Positions 16,515 through 24,958 of a DNA stretch of 39,484 nt are shown in pieces. Origin of the DNA: Azospirillum lipoferum (lineage in GTDB: Bacteria; Pseudomonadota; Alphaproteobacteria; Azospirillales; Azospirillaceae); contig NZ_JALJXJ010000028.1 of the NCBI RefSeq assembly GCF_024170005.1, positions 1 through 39,484 of the forward strand, in the 5' to 3' direction. The first letter of the stretch is position 1. The number at the start of each line of letters is the position of its first letter. The translations under genes and the position numbers were made by a program. Under the pieces are notes generated by a model. It was given only the letters and a program-made list of their open reading frames with translations, did no database searches and was not told where the DNA came from.

Positions 16515-17342
16515 CTAAAAACTGTTCCGCTCGTGATAGGTCTGCAGGAACTGCTGCACCCGTGGTTCCGTGGATTCATGGAAGACCTCGCGCGGCGTGC
16601 CGAAGGCGGCGATCCGGCCACGGTCGAGGAAGGCCACCTTGTCGGCGACGTTGGCGGCGAAGCCCATCTCATGGGTCACCACAACCATGGTCATGCCGTC
16701 CGCCGCCAGATCACGCATGACCTGCAGCACCTCGCCCACCAATTCGGGGTCCAGCGCCGAAGTCGGCTCGTCGAACAGCATCAGGTGGGGTTCCATCGCA
16801 ATGACGCGGGCGATGGCGACGCGCTGCTGCTGACCCCCGGACAGACGGGCGGGATAGGCATCGGCCTTGGCGGCCAGACCCACCCGGTCCAGCATCCGGC
16901 GGGCGTGGGCGGCGGCGGCGGCCTTGTCCATGCCACGGACCTGCACCAGGGCTTCGGCCACATTTTCCAGCGCGGTCATGTGGGGCCACAGGTTGAACTG
17001 CTGGAACACCATGCCGACGTTGCGGCGCAGGCTCCGCAGGTCGCGGTTCGACAGGCGGCGGCGCGGCGTCTCGTCGCTATAACCGACCAGCTTGCCTTCG
17101 ATGCGGATCTCCCCGCGGTCATAGACCTCCAGGAAGTTGATGCAGCGCAGAAGCGTGCTCTTGCCCGATCCGCTGGGACCGATCAGGCAGACGACTTCCG
17201 ACTTGTTGACGGTCAGGTCGATGTCCCGCAGCACCTCGTTGGTGCCGAAGCTCTTGCCGACGCCGCGGATCGAGACCATCGGTACGGCATCGCCCTGGAC
17301 CGTTGCGCGCGGCGGAGTGGCGGTTTGGGAAACGGCTGTCAT
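16515..17342 (-). CDS. Polar amino acid ABC transporter ATPase
   Basis: 275 residues from the ATG at 17342, which shares one base with the permease stop (TGATG). Walker A GPSGSGKST, Q-loop MVFQQFNLWPHMTALENV, signature LSGGQQQR, Walker B LMLFDEPTSALD and the switch His in VTHEMGFA place it in the PAAT (GlnQ/HisP/ArtP) family. About 30 extra N-terminal residues precede the ATPase fold. It energises import with the two permeases and binding protein encoded upstream in the same operon. Amino acid specificity cannot be read from the ATPase. The open frame extends upstream to 17978 only because it shadows the permease gene. Confidence 0.95.
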   Translation of the reverse strand: MTAVSQTATPPRATVQGDAVPMVSIRGVGKSFGTNEVLRDIDLTVNKSEVVCLIGPSGSGKSTLLRCINFLEVYDRGEIRIEGKLVGYSDETPRRRLSNRDLRSLRRNVGMVFQQFNLWPHMTALENVAEALVQVRGMDKAAAAAHARRMLDRVGLAAKADAYPARLSGGQQQRVAIARVIAMEPHLMLFDEPTSALDPELVGEVLQVMRDLAADGMTMVVVTHEMGFAANVADKVAFLDRGRIAAFGTPREVFHESTEPRVQQFLQTYHERNSF

Positions 17343-18046
17343 CACGCCCTCGCGGTTGCGGTCTCGGACGACGACCCCTGCGGCGAGGCATGGGTCAGGA
17401 AACGGGTGGCGCGCGCCTCCAGCCGGCGGCCCAGGCGCGATACCACCTCCACCAGCAGCCAGTAGAACAGCGCCATCCCCAGGATGGTCTCGAAGGTGGC
17501 GAAGGTTTCCGCCGCCATCGTCTGCATTTCGTACATCAGTTCCGGCACGGTGATGATCGACAGCACCACCGTTTCCTTGGTCAGGATCGCCATCATGTTG
17601 ACGATGGCCGGAATGGTCGACACCAGCATCGCCGGCACGATCACCCGGCGCAGGATCGAGCCATAGGACATGCCGAGGCTGAGTGCCGCCTCCACCTGCC
17701 CCTTCGGCACCGCCTGATAGCCGGCGCGGAAGATCTCGGCGAAGTACGCGCTGCCGTAGATGCCGAGGCCGAGGATGCCGGCGGTCGTCGCCTCCAGCCG
17801 CAGGCCGATGGACGGGCCGCCGCTGTAGAGCAGGAAGAGCTGGATCAGGAAGGGCGTGCCGCGGATCACCTCGATATAGGCGCGGATGATCCAGCGCAGC
17901 GGCTTCACCGGCAATTGCCGCAGCAGCATCAGCACGAAGCCCAGCGCCATGCCGATCAGGCAGCCGGCGCCCCAGCATAGGATGGTGACGCCGAAGCCGC
18001 GCAGCAGCGCCGGGCCGTACTGGACGAGAAGGGCGAAGTCCAACAT
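17342..18046 (-). CDS. Polar amino acid ABC transporter permease (second)
   Basis: 234 residues of the HisM/GlnP family with about five membrane helices. It has the family segment YIEVIRGTPFLIQLFLLY and the EAA coupling loop (QVEAALSLGMSYGSILRRVIVPAM) that docks on the ATPase. The gene begins four bases after the stop of the other permease and overlaps the ATPase by one base. The C-terminus has a basic/Ser-rich tail (about 210-234) outside the conserved domain. Confidence 0.93.
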   Translation of the reverse strand: MLDFALLVQYGPALLRGFGVTILCWGAGCLIGMALGFVLMLLRQLPVKPLRWIIRAYIEVIRGTPFLIQLFLLYSGGPSIGLRLEATTAGILGLGIYGSAYFAEIFRAGYQAVPKGQVEAALSLGMSYGSILRRVIVPAMLVSTIPAIVNMMAILTKETVVLSIITVPELMYEMQTMAAETFATFETILGMALFYWLLVEVVSRLGRRLEARATRFLTHASPQGSSSETATARA

Positions 18047-18050
18047 CGGG

Positions 18051-18698
18051 TCAGGCCTGTTGCAAGCGGCGTTCGACCAGCGTGCCGAACAGGGCCAGCG
18101 CGCTGTTGATCGCCAAGTAGATGACGCCGGCCGCCAGATAAATCTCCAGCGGGCGGTAGTTGCTGGCCGAAATGGTCTGGCTGGTCCGCGTCAGCTCGGC
18201 CACCCCCACCACGGAAATCAGCGAGGATGCCTTCAGCAGCAGGATCAACTCGTTGACCAGCGCGGGGACCGAGATGCGGAAGGCCTGCGGCAGCAGGATG
18301 CGCGTCCAGATCGATTGGCCGGGGAAGCCCAGCGCCAGCGCCGCTTCCGACTGGCCATGCGGTACGGCGTTCAGCGCGCCGCGGTAGATCTCCGACACAT
18401 AGGCGCCCGATGCGAGGCCGAGGGCGGCGATGGAGGCGACCAGTGGCGGGACGTCGATGCCGATCAGCGGCAGCATGTAGTAGATCAGCAGAAGCTGGAT
18501 CAGCAGCGGCACGCCGCGGAAGAAGCTGACATAGACACCGCCGGCCATGTCCGCCGCCCGGCCGCCGGACTGGCGCGCCACGCAGACGATGACGCCGATC
18601 ACCTGTCCCAGCAGCACGCCGAGCAGCGAGACCCAGATGGTCGTGACGGCCGCCCCCAGCAGATAGGGAAGGGCGTCGATGATGACGCTGAACTTCAT
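18051..18698 (-). CDS. Polar amino acid ABC transporter permease (first)
   Basis: 215 residues of the HisM/GlnP family: YVSFFRGVPLLIQLLLIYYMLP, SEIYRGALNAVPHGQSEAALALG (EAA loop) and about five hydrophobic helices. Together with the following permease it should form a heterodimeric channel. It lies downstream of the binding-protein gene with a strong hairpin in the 77-bp gap, which may set lower membrane-protein than binding-protein expression. Confidence 0.93.
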   Translation of the reverse strand: MKFSVIIDALPYLLGAAVTTIWVSLLGVLLGQVIGVIVCVARQSGGRAADMAGGVYVSFFRGVPLLIQLLLIYYMLPLIGIDVPPLVASIAALGLASGAYVSEIYRGALNAVPHGQSEAALALGFPGQSIWTRILLPQAFRISVPALVNELILLLKASSLISVVGVAELTRTSQTISASNYRPLEIYLAAGVIYLAINSALALFGTLVERRLQQA

Positions 18699-18733
18699 TG
18701 GGTGGGCCTTCGTCGGCGGTATCGGAACCGGTT

Positions 18734-18758
18734 CCCTCTCCCCGAAAGGGGGAGAGGG
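18734..18758 (-). other. Strong intercistronic hairpin in the amino acid ABC operon
   Basis: CCCTCTCCCC (18734-18743) pairs perfectly with GGGGAGAGGG (18749-18758) around a 5-base loop. It lies between the binding-protein stop and the first permease start. No T-run follows in the direction of transcription, so an mRNA-stabilising or partial attenuating role is more likely than full termination. Confidence 0.65.
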
Positions 18759-18775
18759 ATTGATCCGGCTTTACC

Positions 18776-19624
18776 TTACAGCTGCGGTTCCGGAACGGTG
18801 GTCGGCAACTCCTGCGCGACGCCGAACCACTTCTTCTGGATGGTTGCCATGCGGCCGTCCTTCTGGATCTTCACCAGGGCGGTGTTGACCGCCTCGATCA
18901 GGCTCTTGTCATCGTCGGCGAGACGGCCGACCCAGGAGAAGTAGGAGGGCTTGCCGAAGGGCGGCAGGACGACGGCGAAGGTGTCCTTACGCTGGGCGGC
19001 AGCGAAGTTCAGGTTCGGCAGCGAGTTGACCGAGGCGTCGACACGGCCGGCGGCGAGATCGGCGTAGGACTGGTTGCTGTCCACATATTCGCGCACGTCC
19101 GGCGGGGTCGGCAGGGTCTGGCCGAACTCCTTCACCTGGGCCAGCTGCGAGGTGCCCTTGCCGCCGCCGACCTTCTTGCCGGCGATGTCCTCCGGCTTGT
19201 TGATGGTCTTGTCGTCGGCGCGCTTCATCAGGGCGGCCGTCGCCTCGGAAATCGGAACGGTGAAGGAATAGCGCTTCATGCGCTCCTTCGTGATGGTGAC
19301 CGGGGCGATCACCAGATCGAACTTCTTGGCTTCCAGGCCGGGCAGCACGCTGGTCCAGGGCAGGTCCATATACTTGGCCTTGACGCCCAGCTCCTTCGCC
19401 ACCTCGTCGATCAGGTCGCGGTCGACGCCCTTGTACTCGTTGCTTTCAAGGAAATCGAAGGGCGGGAACTGCATCTCGGTGGCGACGGTCAGGACGCCCG
19501 CCTTCTTCACGTCGGCCAGCGTGTCGGCCATCGCCGTGCCGGCGGCGGTGCCAGCGACCAGCAGCGTGGCGCCCAGCAGCGCCGTCTTGAGCATCGTCCG
19601 AACCATAGCCTTGCTCTCCATCAT
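18776..19624 (-). CDS. Periplasmic amino acid-binding protein of the ABC importer
   Basis: 282 residues. A signal peptide with a hydrophobic core (about 12-30) probably ends at AMA-33/D34. The mature protein is SBP_bac_3: LTVATEMQFPPFDFLESNEYKGVDRDLIDEVAKELG, MDLPWTSVLPGLEAKKFDLVIAPVTITKERMKRYSFT, and SYADLAAGRVDASVNS. The ATG at 19624 has AGGGGTG seven bases upstream; an internal ATG at 19606 is possible. It delivers a polar amino acid to the two permeases encoded downstream. The ligand cannot be fixed from the residues seen. A HutC-type regulator gene lies 47 bp upstream. Confidence 0.93.
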   Translation of the reverse strand: MMESKAMVRTMLKTALLGATLLVAGTAAGTAMADTLADVKKAGVLTVATEMQFPPFDFLESNEYKGVDRDLIDEVAKELGVKAKYMDLPWTSVLPGLEAKKFDLVIAPVTITKERMKRYSFTVPISEATAALMKRADDKTINKPEDIAGKKVGGGKGTSQLAQVKEFGQTLPTPPDVREYVDSNQSYADLAAGRVDASVNSLPNLNFAAAQRKDTFAVVLPPFGKPSYFSWVGRLADDDKSLIEAVNTALVKIQKDGRMATIQKKWFGVAQELPTTVPEPQL

Positions 19625-19643
19625 GAAGTCACCCCTGCTGTGG

Positions 19644-19660
19644 CCGGCGCCTGTCGCCGG
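19644..19660 (-). other. Small hairpin in the leader of the binding-protein gene
   Basis: CCGGCG (19644-19649) and CGCCGG (19655-19660) flank a 5-base loop, 20 bases before the ATG of the binding-protein gene and just after the regulator stop. It may affect translation or mRNA processing; this is structure by eye only. Confidence 0.35.
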
Positions 19661-19671
19661 TCCTTTTGTGT

Positions 19672-20520
19672 TTACAAATTCAACTCGGTTGCGCTGTCGG
19701 TGATCGACGACCCGCTGAGGGTGAACCGGTCCCCGACCGAGAGGAAATGAACGAGCGTCACCGGCCGGCTGAGATGCATGGTCTGCCGGCGGATCGACAG
19801 GCAGGCGGCCCCAGCCTCTACCCCCAGCAGCGCGGCCATCTCCGCCGTGGCGTTGACCGCACGCACGGTGTGGTCGGCCGACGACCAGGGAACCCGGTCG
19901 ACCAGCCATCGGCTGGGTGCCACGACATCGAAGGATTCGTCAACCACCTCCGGCACGACGTCCAGGTTGACCAGCCGGCGTTCGTGCTGGATCGGCGTTC
20001 CGTCGCTGAAATGCAGGCATTCCAGCGCCAGGATCGGCGTTCCGTCCGGAAGGTCGGGCCAGCGGATGCCTTCGCCGTTGCGAAGGGACCTGCGGTCGCG
20101 GATGCGGAATTCATAGACACGCCCCTCCCGCGCCACCACGTCGCCGATGTCCTCGATGGGCAGGGCGAAGCGGTCGCGGCGGCCGGTGGCGACGAAGGTG
20201 CCGGCGCGCCGGCGGCGGACGAGGAAGCCTTCGCGGGCCAGCAGGGCGATGGCCTTGTGCACGGTCTGGCGGGAGACGCCGTAGAGGCTGGACAGCTCGG
20301 CCTCGTTGGGGAGGCGCTGGCCAGCCTGCCAGCGGCCGCGCAGGATCTGGCCGGCCACGGCACGCTTGATCTGATCGAACAGGGGGCCGCGGCCGTCCAG
20401 CGCGCTATCTGCGGGGAGACTGTCGATGGTGAGGCCGGTCTGCACCGGATGTTCCGGCGGGGAAGCCGGTCCGTTACCGCGGTTCTGTCCGGTCAGGCCT
20501 TGCCCTACCAACCCCTGCAC
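19672..20520 (-). CDS. GntR-family regulator, HutC subfamily (UTRA domain)
   Basis: The winged-helix N-domain is clear: PLFDQIKRAVAGQILRGRWQ, LPNEAELSSLYGVSRQTVHKAIALLAREGFLVRRRRAGTFVA. A UTRA effector domain follows, running to the C-terminus (ECLHFSDGTPIQHERRLVN, TLVHFLSVGDRFTLSG). The GTG at 20520 is chosen because GGAG lies six bases upstream, giving 282 residues. An ATG at 20574 (300 residues) lies inside a palindrome and lacks a ribosome site, and a GTG at 20445 would give a size closer to usual HutC proteins. The gene leads the amino acid ABC operon, so it probably represses that operon and itself. The effector is likely an amino acid or a derivative. Confidence 0.9.
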   Translation of the reverse strand: MQGLVGQGLTGQNRGNGPASPPEHPVQTGLTIDSLPADSALDGRGPLFDQIKRAVAGQILRGRWQAGQRLPNEAELSSLYGVSRQTVHKAIALLAREGFLVRRRRAGTFVATGRRDRFALPIEDIGDVVAREGRVYEFRIRDRRSLRNGEGIRWPDLPDGTPILALECLHFSDGTPIQHERRLVNLDVVPEVVDESFDVVAPSRWLVDRVPWSSADHTVRAVNATAEMAALLGVEAGAACLSIRRQTMHLSRPVTLVHFLSVGDRFTLSGSSITDSATELNL

Positions 20521-20563
20521 CCCGCTCTCCGCGCCGCGTCGCGATGTGACGTTTCGGAGATAA

Positions 20564-20575
20564 TGTATGTACATA
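20564..20575. promoter_or_regulatory. Candidate GntR/HutC operator
   Basis: TATGTACATA (20566-20575) is a perfect 10-bp palindrome, and TGTATGTACA (20564-20573) differs by one base from the HutC operator type TGTATATACA. It sits in the divergent region between the GntR regulator and pqiA, suggesting autoregulation. Whether it also affects pqiA is unknown. Confidence 0.5.
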
Positions 20576-20727
20576 ATCTTTCGGTCAATCGTGAATTCCC
20601 AATGCGGCGACCGGTCATGTTGCGTTGCGGCGGAAAACCGCCTACCCCGTTCGCCGGGGCTTGCGCAGCCGCTTGAAAAAGCCAATTGGAGTGTGGGATT
20701 TGCGATAAAATCGGTTCGGGCGCGTGC

Positions 20728-22014
20728 ATGTCGAGTTGGCAGGGCAAGGTAGGGTTGGGGCAGCATCGGGTGACGATTCGGGACGATCTGGTCGGCTGCC
20801 CGGATTGTGGCCGGCTTCACCGTATCCGCGAGCTGCCCCGTGGCGGCCGGGCCGTCTGCACACGGTGCGGCGCGCAGCTGTACCGTCATGTCGCGGGAGG
20901 ACCGCATCATGCCCTGCCGATGGCATTGACGGCGCTGCTGCTGCTTGGTCTGATCGCCGTGAACCCGCTGATGGCGGTGCACATCCAGGGCAACGACCGT
21001 GCCGGTCTGGTCACCACCGGGATCGAGGCGCTGGCCGACCAGGGGATGTGGCCGCTGTCGCTGCTGGTCGGGCTGCTGGTGCTGGGGGCGCCGCTGGTGC
21101 GTATCGTCGGGGTGATCGTGGTGATGCTTCGCCTGCATGGCGGACGCCCGCCGGAGTCGCCGCGCACGACCGCCCGGCTTTTCGCATTGACCGAGTCGCT
21201 GCGTCCCTGGGCGATGCTGGACGTTTTCCTGCTCGGCCTGCTGGTCGGCTATTCCAAGCTCCATGGCTTCGCCAATGCGGAACTGCTGACCGGCGGTCTG
21301 GCGCTTGGTGGCTATGTGCTGGCGATCAGCGCGATGGACCAGGGACTCGACCGCCGGATGCTGTGGTCGGCCATCGACCATGTGCCTGCCGACCCGTCGC
21401 CGCCACCGCAGCGCTGGGTCGCCTGTTCGGTCTGCCAGCGCGTCCATGGCCACGGCCACCATTCTGCACCGGACCGCTGCACCCGCTGCGGCAGCCGCCT
21501 GCATGCGCGGGAGCCGGACAGCCTGGGACGGACCACGGCGCTGGTGGCGACCAGCGCAATCCTGTATGTGCCGGCCAACCTGCTGCCGGTGATGACCGTC
21601 GTCAATTTCGGCCAGGGCGACCCCAGCACGATTCTGGGCGGCGTCGGTGAACTGGCCGGATCCGGGATGTGGCCGCTGGCCCTGCTGGTCTTCGTCGCCA
21701 GCATCGCGGTGCCGTTGCTGAAGCTGGGTGGGTTGGCTTGGTTCGTCGTTGCGGCATGGCGCGGATCGGCCGCGCGGCTGCAGGGAAGGACCCGGCTCTA
21801 CCGTTTCATCGATGCCATCGGGCGTTGGTCTAATGTGGACGTATTCATGATCGCGATTCTCACGGCACTGGTGCAGTTCGGCGCCGTCGCTTCCGTCCGC
21901 GCCGATGCCGGCGCGGTAGCCTTCGCCGCCGTGGTCATCCTGACCATGCTGGCAAGCCACATCTTCGATCCGCGCGTGATGTGGGACCGGGCGGACGGGG
22001 TGCGGCATGACTGA
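20728..22014 (+). CDS. pqiA: PqiA-type membrane protein with two PqiA modules
   Basis: 428 residues with two similar halves. Each half opens with a rubredoxin/zinc-ribbon-like cysteine set (CPDCGR...CTRCGA near the N-terminus; CSVCQR...CTRCGS in the middle) followed by about four membrane helices. Both halves carry a G-x-G-M-W-P-L repeat motif (DQGMWPLSLL, GSGMWPLALL). PqiA is the inner-membrane partner of the PqiB MCE protein in lipid transport across the envelope. The ATG at 20728 is preferred; the frame extends to a TTG at 20686 without better support. It overlaps pqiB by eight bases. Confidence 0.92.
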   Translation: MSSWQGKVGLGQHRVTIRDDLVGCPDCGRLHRIRELPRGGRAVCTRCGAQLYRHVAGGPHHALPMALTALLLLGLIAVNPLMAVHIQGNDRAGLVTTGIEALADQGMWPLSLLVGLLVLGAPLVRIVGVIVVMLRLHGGRPPESPRTTARLFALTESLRPWAMLDVFLLGLLVGYSKLHGFANAELLTGGLALGGYVLAISAMDQGLDRRMLWSAIDHVPADPSPPPQRWVACSVCQRVHGHGHHSAPDRCTRCGSRLHAREPDSLGRTTALVATSAILYVPANLLPVMTVVNFGQGDPSTILGGVGELAGSGMWPLALLVFVASIAVPLLKLGGLAWFVVAAWRGSAARLQGRTRLYRFIDAIGRWSNVDVFMIAILTALVQFGAVASVRADAGAVAFAAVVILTMLASHIFDPRVMWDRADGVRHD

Positions 22015-23689
22015 CGCCGGTCAGCCGTCTTCTTCGGCCTCTCCCCCGCCTCCGCATCTGCCGGAGGTCGCGGTCTCGACACGCCGCAGGCTGTCCTTCC
22101 TGTGGCTGCTGCCGCTGGTGGCGGCGCTGATCGCCGGCTGGCTCGGCTGGCGCTGGCTGGAGGAGCGCGGGCCGCAGATCGTCATCACCTTCCAGTCCGG
22201 CGAGGGGCTGGAGGCTGGGCGGACCCGCATCAAGCACAAGAACGTCGATCTGGGCGTCATCGAATCGGTGCGGCTGTCCGACGACCTGTCCCAGGTGATC
22301 GCCACCGCCCGCATGGACCGCACCGCCGCCCGCCATCTGAAGGACGGCACTCGCTTCTGGATGGTCGCACCGCGGCTCAGTCTTGGCGGGGTGTCGGGTC
22401 TCAGCACCGTGGTGTCCGGCACCTATGTGGAGATGGAGCCCGGCGGCGGCGACGACCGGCGGGAATTCGACGCGCTGGACGAACCGCCGGTGGTCCGCGC
22501 CGACGTGCCGGGCCGCAGCTTCAACCTGAAGACCGAACAGCTGGGGTCTCTGGCCCAGGGCTCTCCCGTCTACTTCCGCGGTGTCCAGGTGGGCGAGGTT
22601 ATGGGCTACAACCTGTCGCCGCAGGACCGCAGCGTGGCGGTGGCGATCTTCGTCCGCGCGCCCTATGAGGGGCTTGTGCATGAGGGAAGCCGCTTCTGGC
22701 GGTCGTCGGGCATCCAGTTCTCCGCCGGGGCCGACGGCATCAAGTTCCAGACCGAATCGCTGAAGACGCTGGCGCTGGGCGGCGTGGTTCTGGAAACCCC
22801 GCCCGATCCGGCGGCTGGGGCGCAGGCGCTCGACTGGGCCAGCTTCACGCTCTACGAGGATCAGGCCGCCGCCGCCGCCGCCCGCGACCGGCTGCGGGTG
22901 CGCTACCGGCTGGAGTTTCCCGGATCGGTGCAGGGGTTGCAGGCCGGGGCCCCGGTGCTGATGCGCGGCTTGACGGTGGGCCATGTCGCCGCCGTGCGGC
23001 TGGAGTATGATGAGGCCAGGGAGGAATTGCACATCCCCGTCGACATCGACTTCGAACCCGATCTGGTCGCGCGGACCTATGCCGTGATCGACGGCAAGCC
23101 GATGGACGAGGCGGCGGTGCGCAAGCTGATTGCCACGCAGGTGCAGAAGGGTCTGCGCGCCCGGCTGGCGTCGGGCAACCTGATCACCGGGCAGAAACTG
23201 GTGTCCTTCGATTACGCGCCCGGCCTGCCACCCTCACCGGGATCGGAACGGTCGGAACTGCCGACGGTGGCGTCCAGCGACCTCGATTCGATCATGGCCT
23301 CGGCGGGCGTGGTGATGGAGAAGGTTTCCGCCCTGCCGCTGGACGGGCTGATTGCCGACCTGCGCGGCACCTTGCAGTCGGTCGGCGGGCTTGCCGGATC
23401 GCCGGACCTCGCGCGGTCGCTGGCGGCCCTTGCCAAGGCGCTGGGCAGTGCCGACGCGCTGATGCGTGACGCCGACCGGCAGTTGCCGGAGTTGGCGAAG
23501 AGTCTGCGCGGCGTAGCGACGGCGGCGGAAGGCACGCTGAAGAATGCCAACGGGCTGCTGGGCGGCGGGGGCGGACAAGCCGATCTGGCCGGCGTGATGC
23601 GGCAGCTGAACGACGCCGCGCGGTCCTTCCGCGTGCTGGCCGACTATCTGGAACGCCATCCGGAAGCGCTGTTGCAGGGCAAGAAATGA
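22007..23689 (+). CDS. pqiB: PqiB-type MCE protein
   Basis: 560 residues. A cytoplasmic Pro-rich N-terminus (1-27) is followed by one membrane helix (about 29-50). Three MCE/MlaD domains come next, near residues 56-150 (VITFQSGEGLEAGRTRIKHKNVDLGVIESV), 170-270 (GSPVYFRGVQVGEVMGYNL) and 300-400 (GAPVLMRGLTVGHVAAVRL). The C-terminal helical region (about 420-560) corresponds to the part that extends a periplasmic needle in E. coli PqiB. The gene overlaps pqiA (8 bases) and pqiC (ATGA). It is expected to form a hexameric conduit between inner and outer membrane. Confidence 0.94.
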   Translation: MTDAGQPSSSASPPPPHLPEVAVSTRRRLSFLWLLPLVAALIAGWLGWRWLEERGPQIVITFQSGEGLEAGRTRIKHKNVDLGVIESVRLSDDLSQVIATARMDRTAARHLKDGTRFWMVAPRLSLGGVSGLSTVVSGTYVEMEPGGGDDRREFDALDEPPVVRADVPGRSFNLKTEQLGSLAQGSPVYFRGVQVGEVMGYNLSPQDRSVAVAIFVRAPYEGLVHEGSRFWRSSGIQFSAGADGIKFQTESLKTLALGGVVLETPPDPAAGAQALDWASFTLYEDQAAAAAARDRLRVRYRLEFPGSVQGLQAGAPVLMRGLTVGHVAAVRLEYDEAREELHIPVDIDFEPDLVARTYAVIDGKPMDEAAVRKLIATQVQKGLRARLASGNLITGQKLVSFDYAPGLPPSPGSERSELPTVASSDLDSIMASAGVVMEKVSALPLDGLIADLRGTLQSVGGLAGSPDLARSLAALAKALGSADALMRDADRQLPELAKSLRGVATAAEGTLKNANGLLGGGGGQADLAGVMRQLNDAARSFRVLADYLERHPEALLQGKK

Positions 23690-24309
23690 TGGGACGGGGA
23701 GAACAGGGGATGAGAGTGATGCGCGGACTCCGGAATACCGTGCTGGCAATGCCGTTTCTCGTGATGGCAGCCTGCCAGTCGACGCCGGACAGCCGGCTCT
23801 ACACACTGGCGGTGGTTCCGCCGGCCGGTGCGGCGCAGCCGGCAGGGTCGGCGCTCCGGACCTTGGCTTTGGGTTCGCTTGACCTGCCGATGCTGATCGA
23901 CCGGCCGCAGATCGTCCGCCGCATCGATGGCAACCGGGTCGAGGCGCTGGAGTTCGACCGCTGGGCCGAGCCGCTGGCCGATGGCCTGCGCTCCACCCTG
24001 GCCGGCGACCTCGCAGCGCGGCTGCCAGGCACGACGGTCCTGCCGATGGCCGGCAGTTCTGTTGGGGACGGCACGGCAGTGCTTGCCGTCACCGTGCTGC
24101 GCTTCGATGCCGATGCTACCGGCCGCGTGGTTCTCGACGTCCAATGGAGCCTGTCGCCGGGCGGCGGCTCCGGCGCGCGCAGGAGCGGTCCGGCGCGGGA
24201 AACGGTGGAGGTGCCGTCCGGCGGCGCCGAACCCGATGCCCAGGTCCGGACGATGAGTCAGGCCGTCGGTGTGCTGGCCGACCGGATCGCCGCCGGAATA
24301 CGGCGCTGA
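23686..24309 (+). CDS. pqiC: PqiC-type outer-membrane lipoprotein
   Basis: 207 residues with a signal peptide and lipobox M-A-A-C (Cys30), followed by the ABC-type transport auxiliary lipoprotein fold: SRLYTLAVVP, LDLPMLIDRPQIVRRIDGNRVEALEFDRWAEPLADGL. The start at 23686 overlaps the pqiB stop by ATGA and has AGGG seven bases upstream; an ATG at 23710 would still keep the signal peptide. It likely caps the PqiB conduit at the outer membrane. It is the last gene of pqiABC and converges on the unknown gene at 24324. Confidence 0.92.
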   Translation: MMGRGEQGMRVMRGLRNTVLAMPFLVMAACQSTPDSRLYTLAVVPPAGAAQPAGSALRTLALGSLDLPMLIDRPQIVRRIDGNRVEALEFDRWAEPLADGLRSTLAGDLAARLPGTTVLPMAGSSVGDGTAVLAVTVLRFDADATGRVVLDVQWSLSPGGGSGARRSGPARETVEVPSGGAEPDAQVRTMSQAVGVLADRIAAGIRR

Positions 24310-24323
24310 CCGGCGACCTTCCG

Positions 24324-24863
24324 TCAATGCAGCAGCGTGGCGCCACGGTCGGCGGTGGGGCGCGACCGGTCGATGCGGCCGGCGGCCGTCCGGCCCGGCA
24401 TCCGTGATTCCTCGTCCGGGTCCGGCAGGGTAAGGCCGGCGCGAGCGAGCGCGGCGGCCAGGACGCAGAGCGGTGCCATCGCCATCCGCACGCCGGCCAA
24501 AGGCAGCCAGTCGTTCATCAGCAGCCCGGCCTCGCCATGCTGGCCCCGTTGCGCCAGCCGCAGCATATCGAGCAGCAGCGCCTCGTCGGTGCCCAGGCCG
24601 GGGCAGGGCGGGCGGTGCAGGTCGAGCGAGCGGGTGGTGGCGGCCAGCACGATCCGCATCAGCGTGTCGAACGCCACCGCGGCTTCGTTCGACAGTCCGG
24701 CCTCGATCATGCCGTCCTGCCAATGCGGGTGCTGCCGTTCCGGCTCACGCAGAGGTTCGGCCCACAGCCGCAGAACCGAGACGACCAGCACCTCGGCACC
24801 GCGCAGATCCTGGAAGCGCTCGCGGGGCGGCGAAGCGCGGCGATGGGACTGCATGCTGGACAT
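24324..24863 (-). CDS. Unknown protein behind a Fur-like box
   Basis: 179 residues from the ATG at 24863, supported by GGAG six bases upstream; the frame is open to 24986 without need. I do not recognise the family. The protein is soluble and mostly helical: RGAEVLVVSVLRLWAEPL, AAVAFDTLMRIVLAATTRSLDL, ALLLDMLRLAQRGQHGEAGLLMNDWLP and VRMAMAPLCVLAAALARAGL. A conserved-looking HRPPCPGLGTDE loop holds one of only two Cys. The C-terminal 30 residues are basic and probably disordered. Its promoter overlaps a Fur-like palindrome, so it is probably induced by iron limitation. No neighbour is an iron gene. Confidence 0.75.
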   Translation of the reverse strand: MSSMQSHRRASPPRERFQDLRGAEVLVVSVLRLWAEPLREPERQHPHWQDGMIEAGLSNEAAVAFDTLMRIVLAATTRSLDLHRPPCPGLGTDEALLLDMLRLAQRGQHGEAGLLMNDWLPLAGVRMAMAPLCVLAAALARAGLTLPDPDEESRMPGRTAAGRIDRSRPTADRGATLLH

Positions 24864-24903
24864 GACGGACTCCGCTTGGGGGGAATGAGCGGAGGGTAGG
24901 GGG

Positions 24904-24932
24904 TTTAGAATGCGAATGCAAGTCATTCTCAA
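24904..24932 (-). promoter_or_regulatory. Fur-like box overlapping a sigma-70-type promoter
   Basis: Half-sites TGCGAATGC (24911-24919) and TCATTCTCA (24923-24931) are spaced by three bases and match as an inverted repeat at 7 of 9 positions, like alphaproteobacterial Fur/iron boxes. On the minus strand they cover a promoter: -35 TTGAGA (24932-24927), a 17-base spacer and -10 TCTAAA (24909-24904). This lies about 40 bases upstream of the unknown gene at 24863. Confidence 0.6.
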
Positions 24933-24958
24933 ATATGACGGCGGCGCCTCTTCGGCTG

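Noticed and set aside
20686..20727. N-terminal extension of PqiA with a Cys-x2-Cys (ECGIC)
   Set aside because: It needs a TTG start without ribosome site and overlaps the promoter region; the cysteines look accidental.
19672..22008. 778-codon minus-strand frame extending the GntR regulator
   Set aside because: The extension lies opposite pqiA and has no domain; the regulator begins near 20520-20574.
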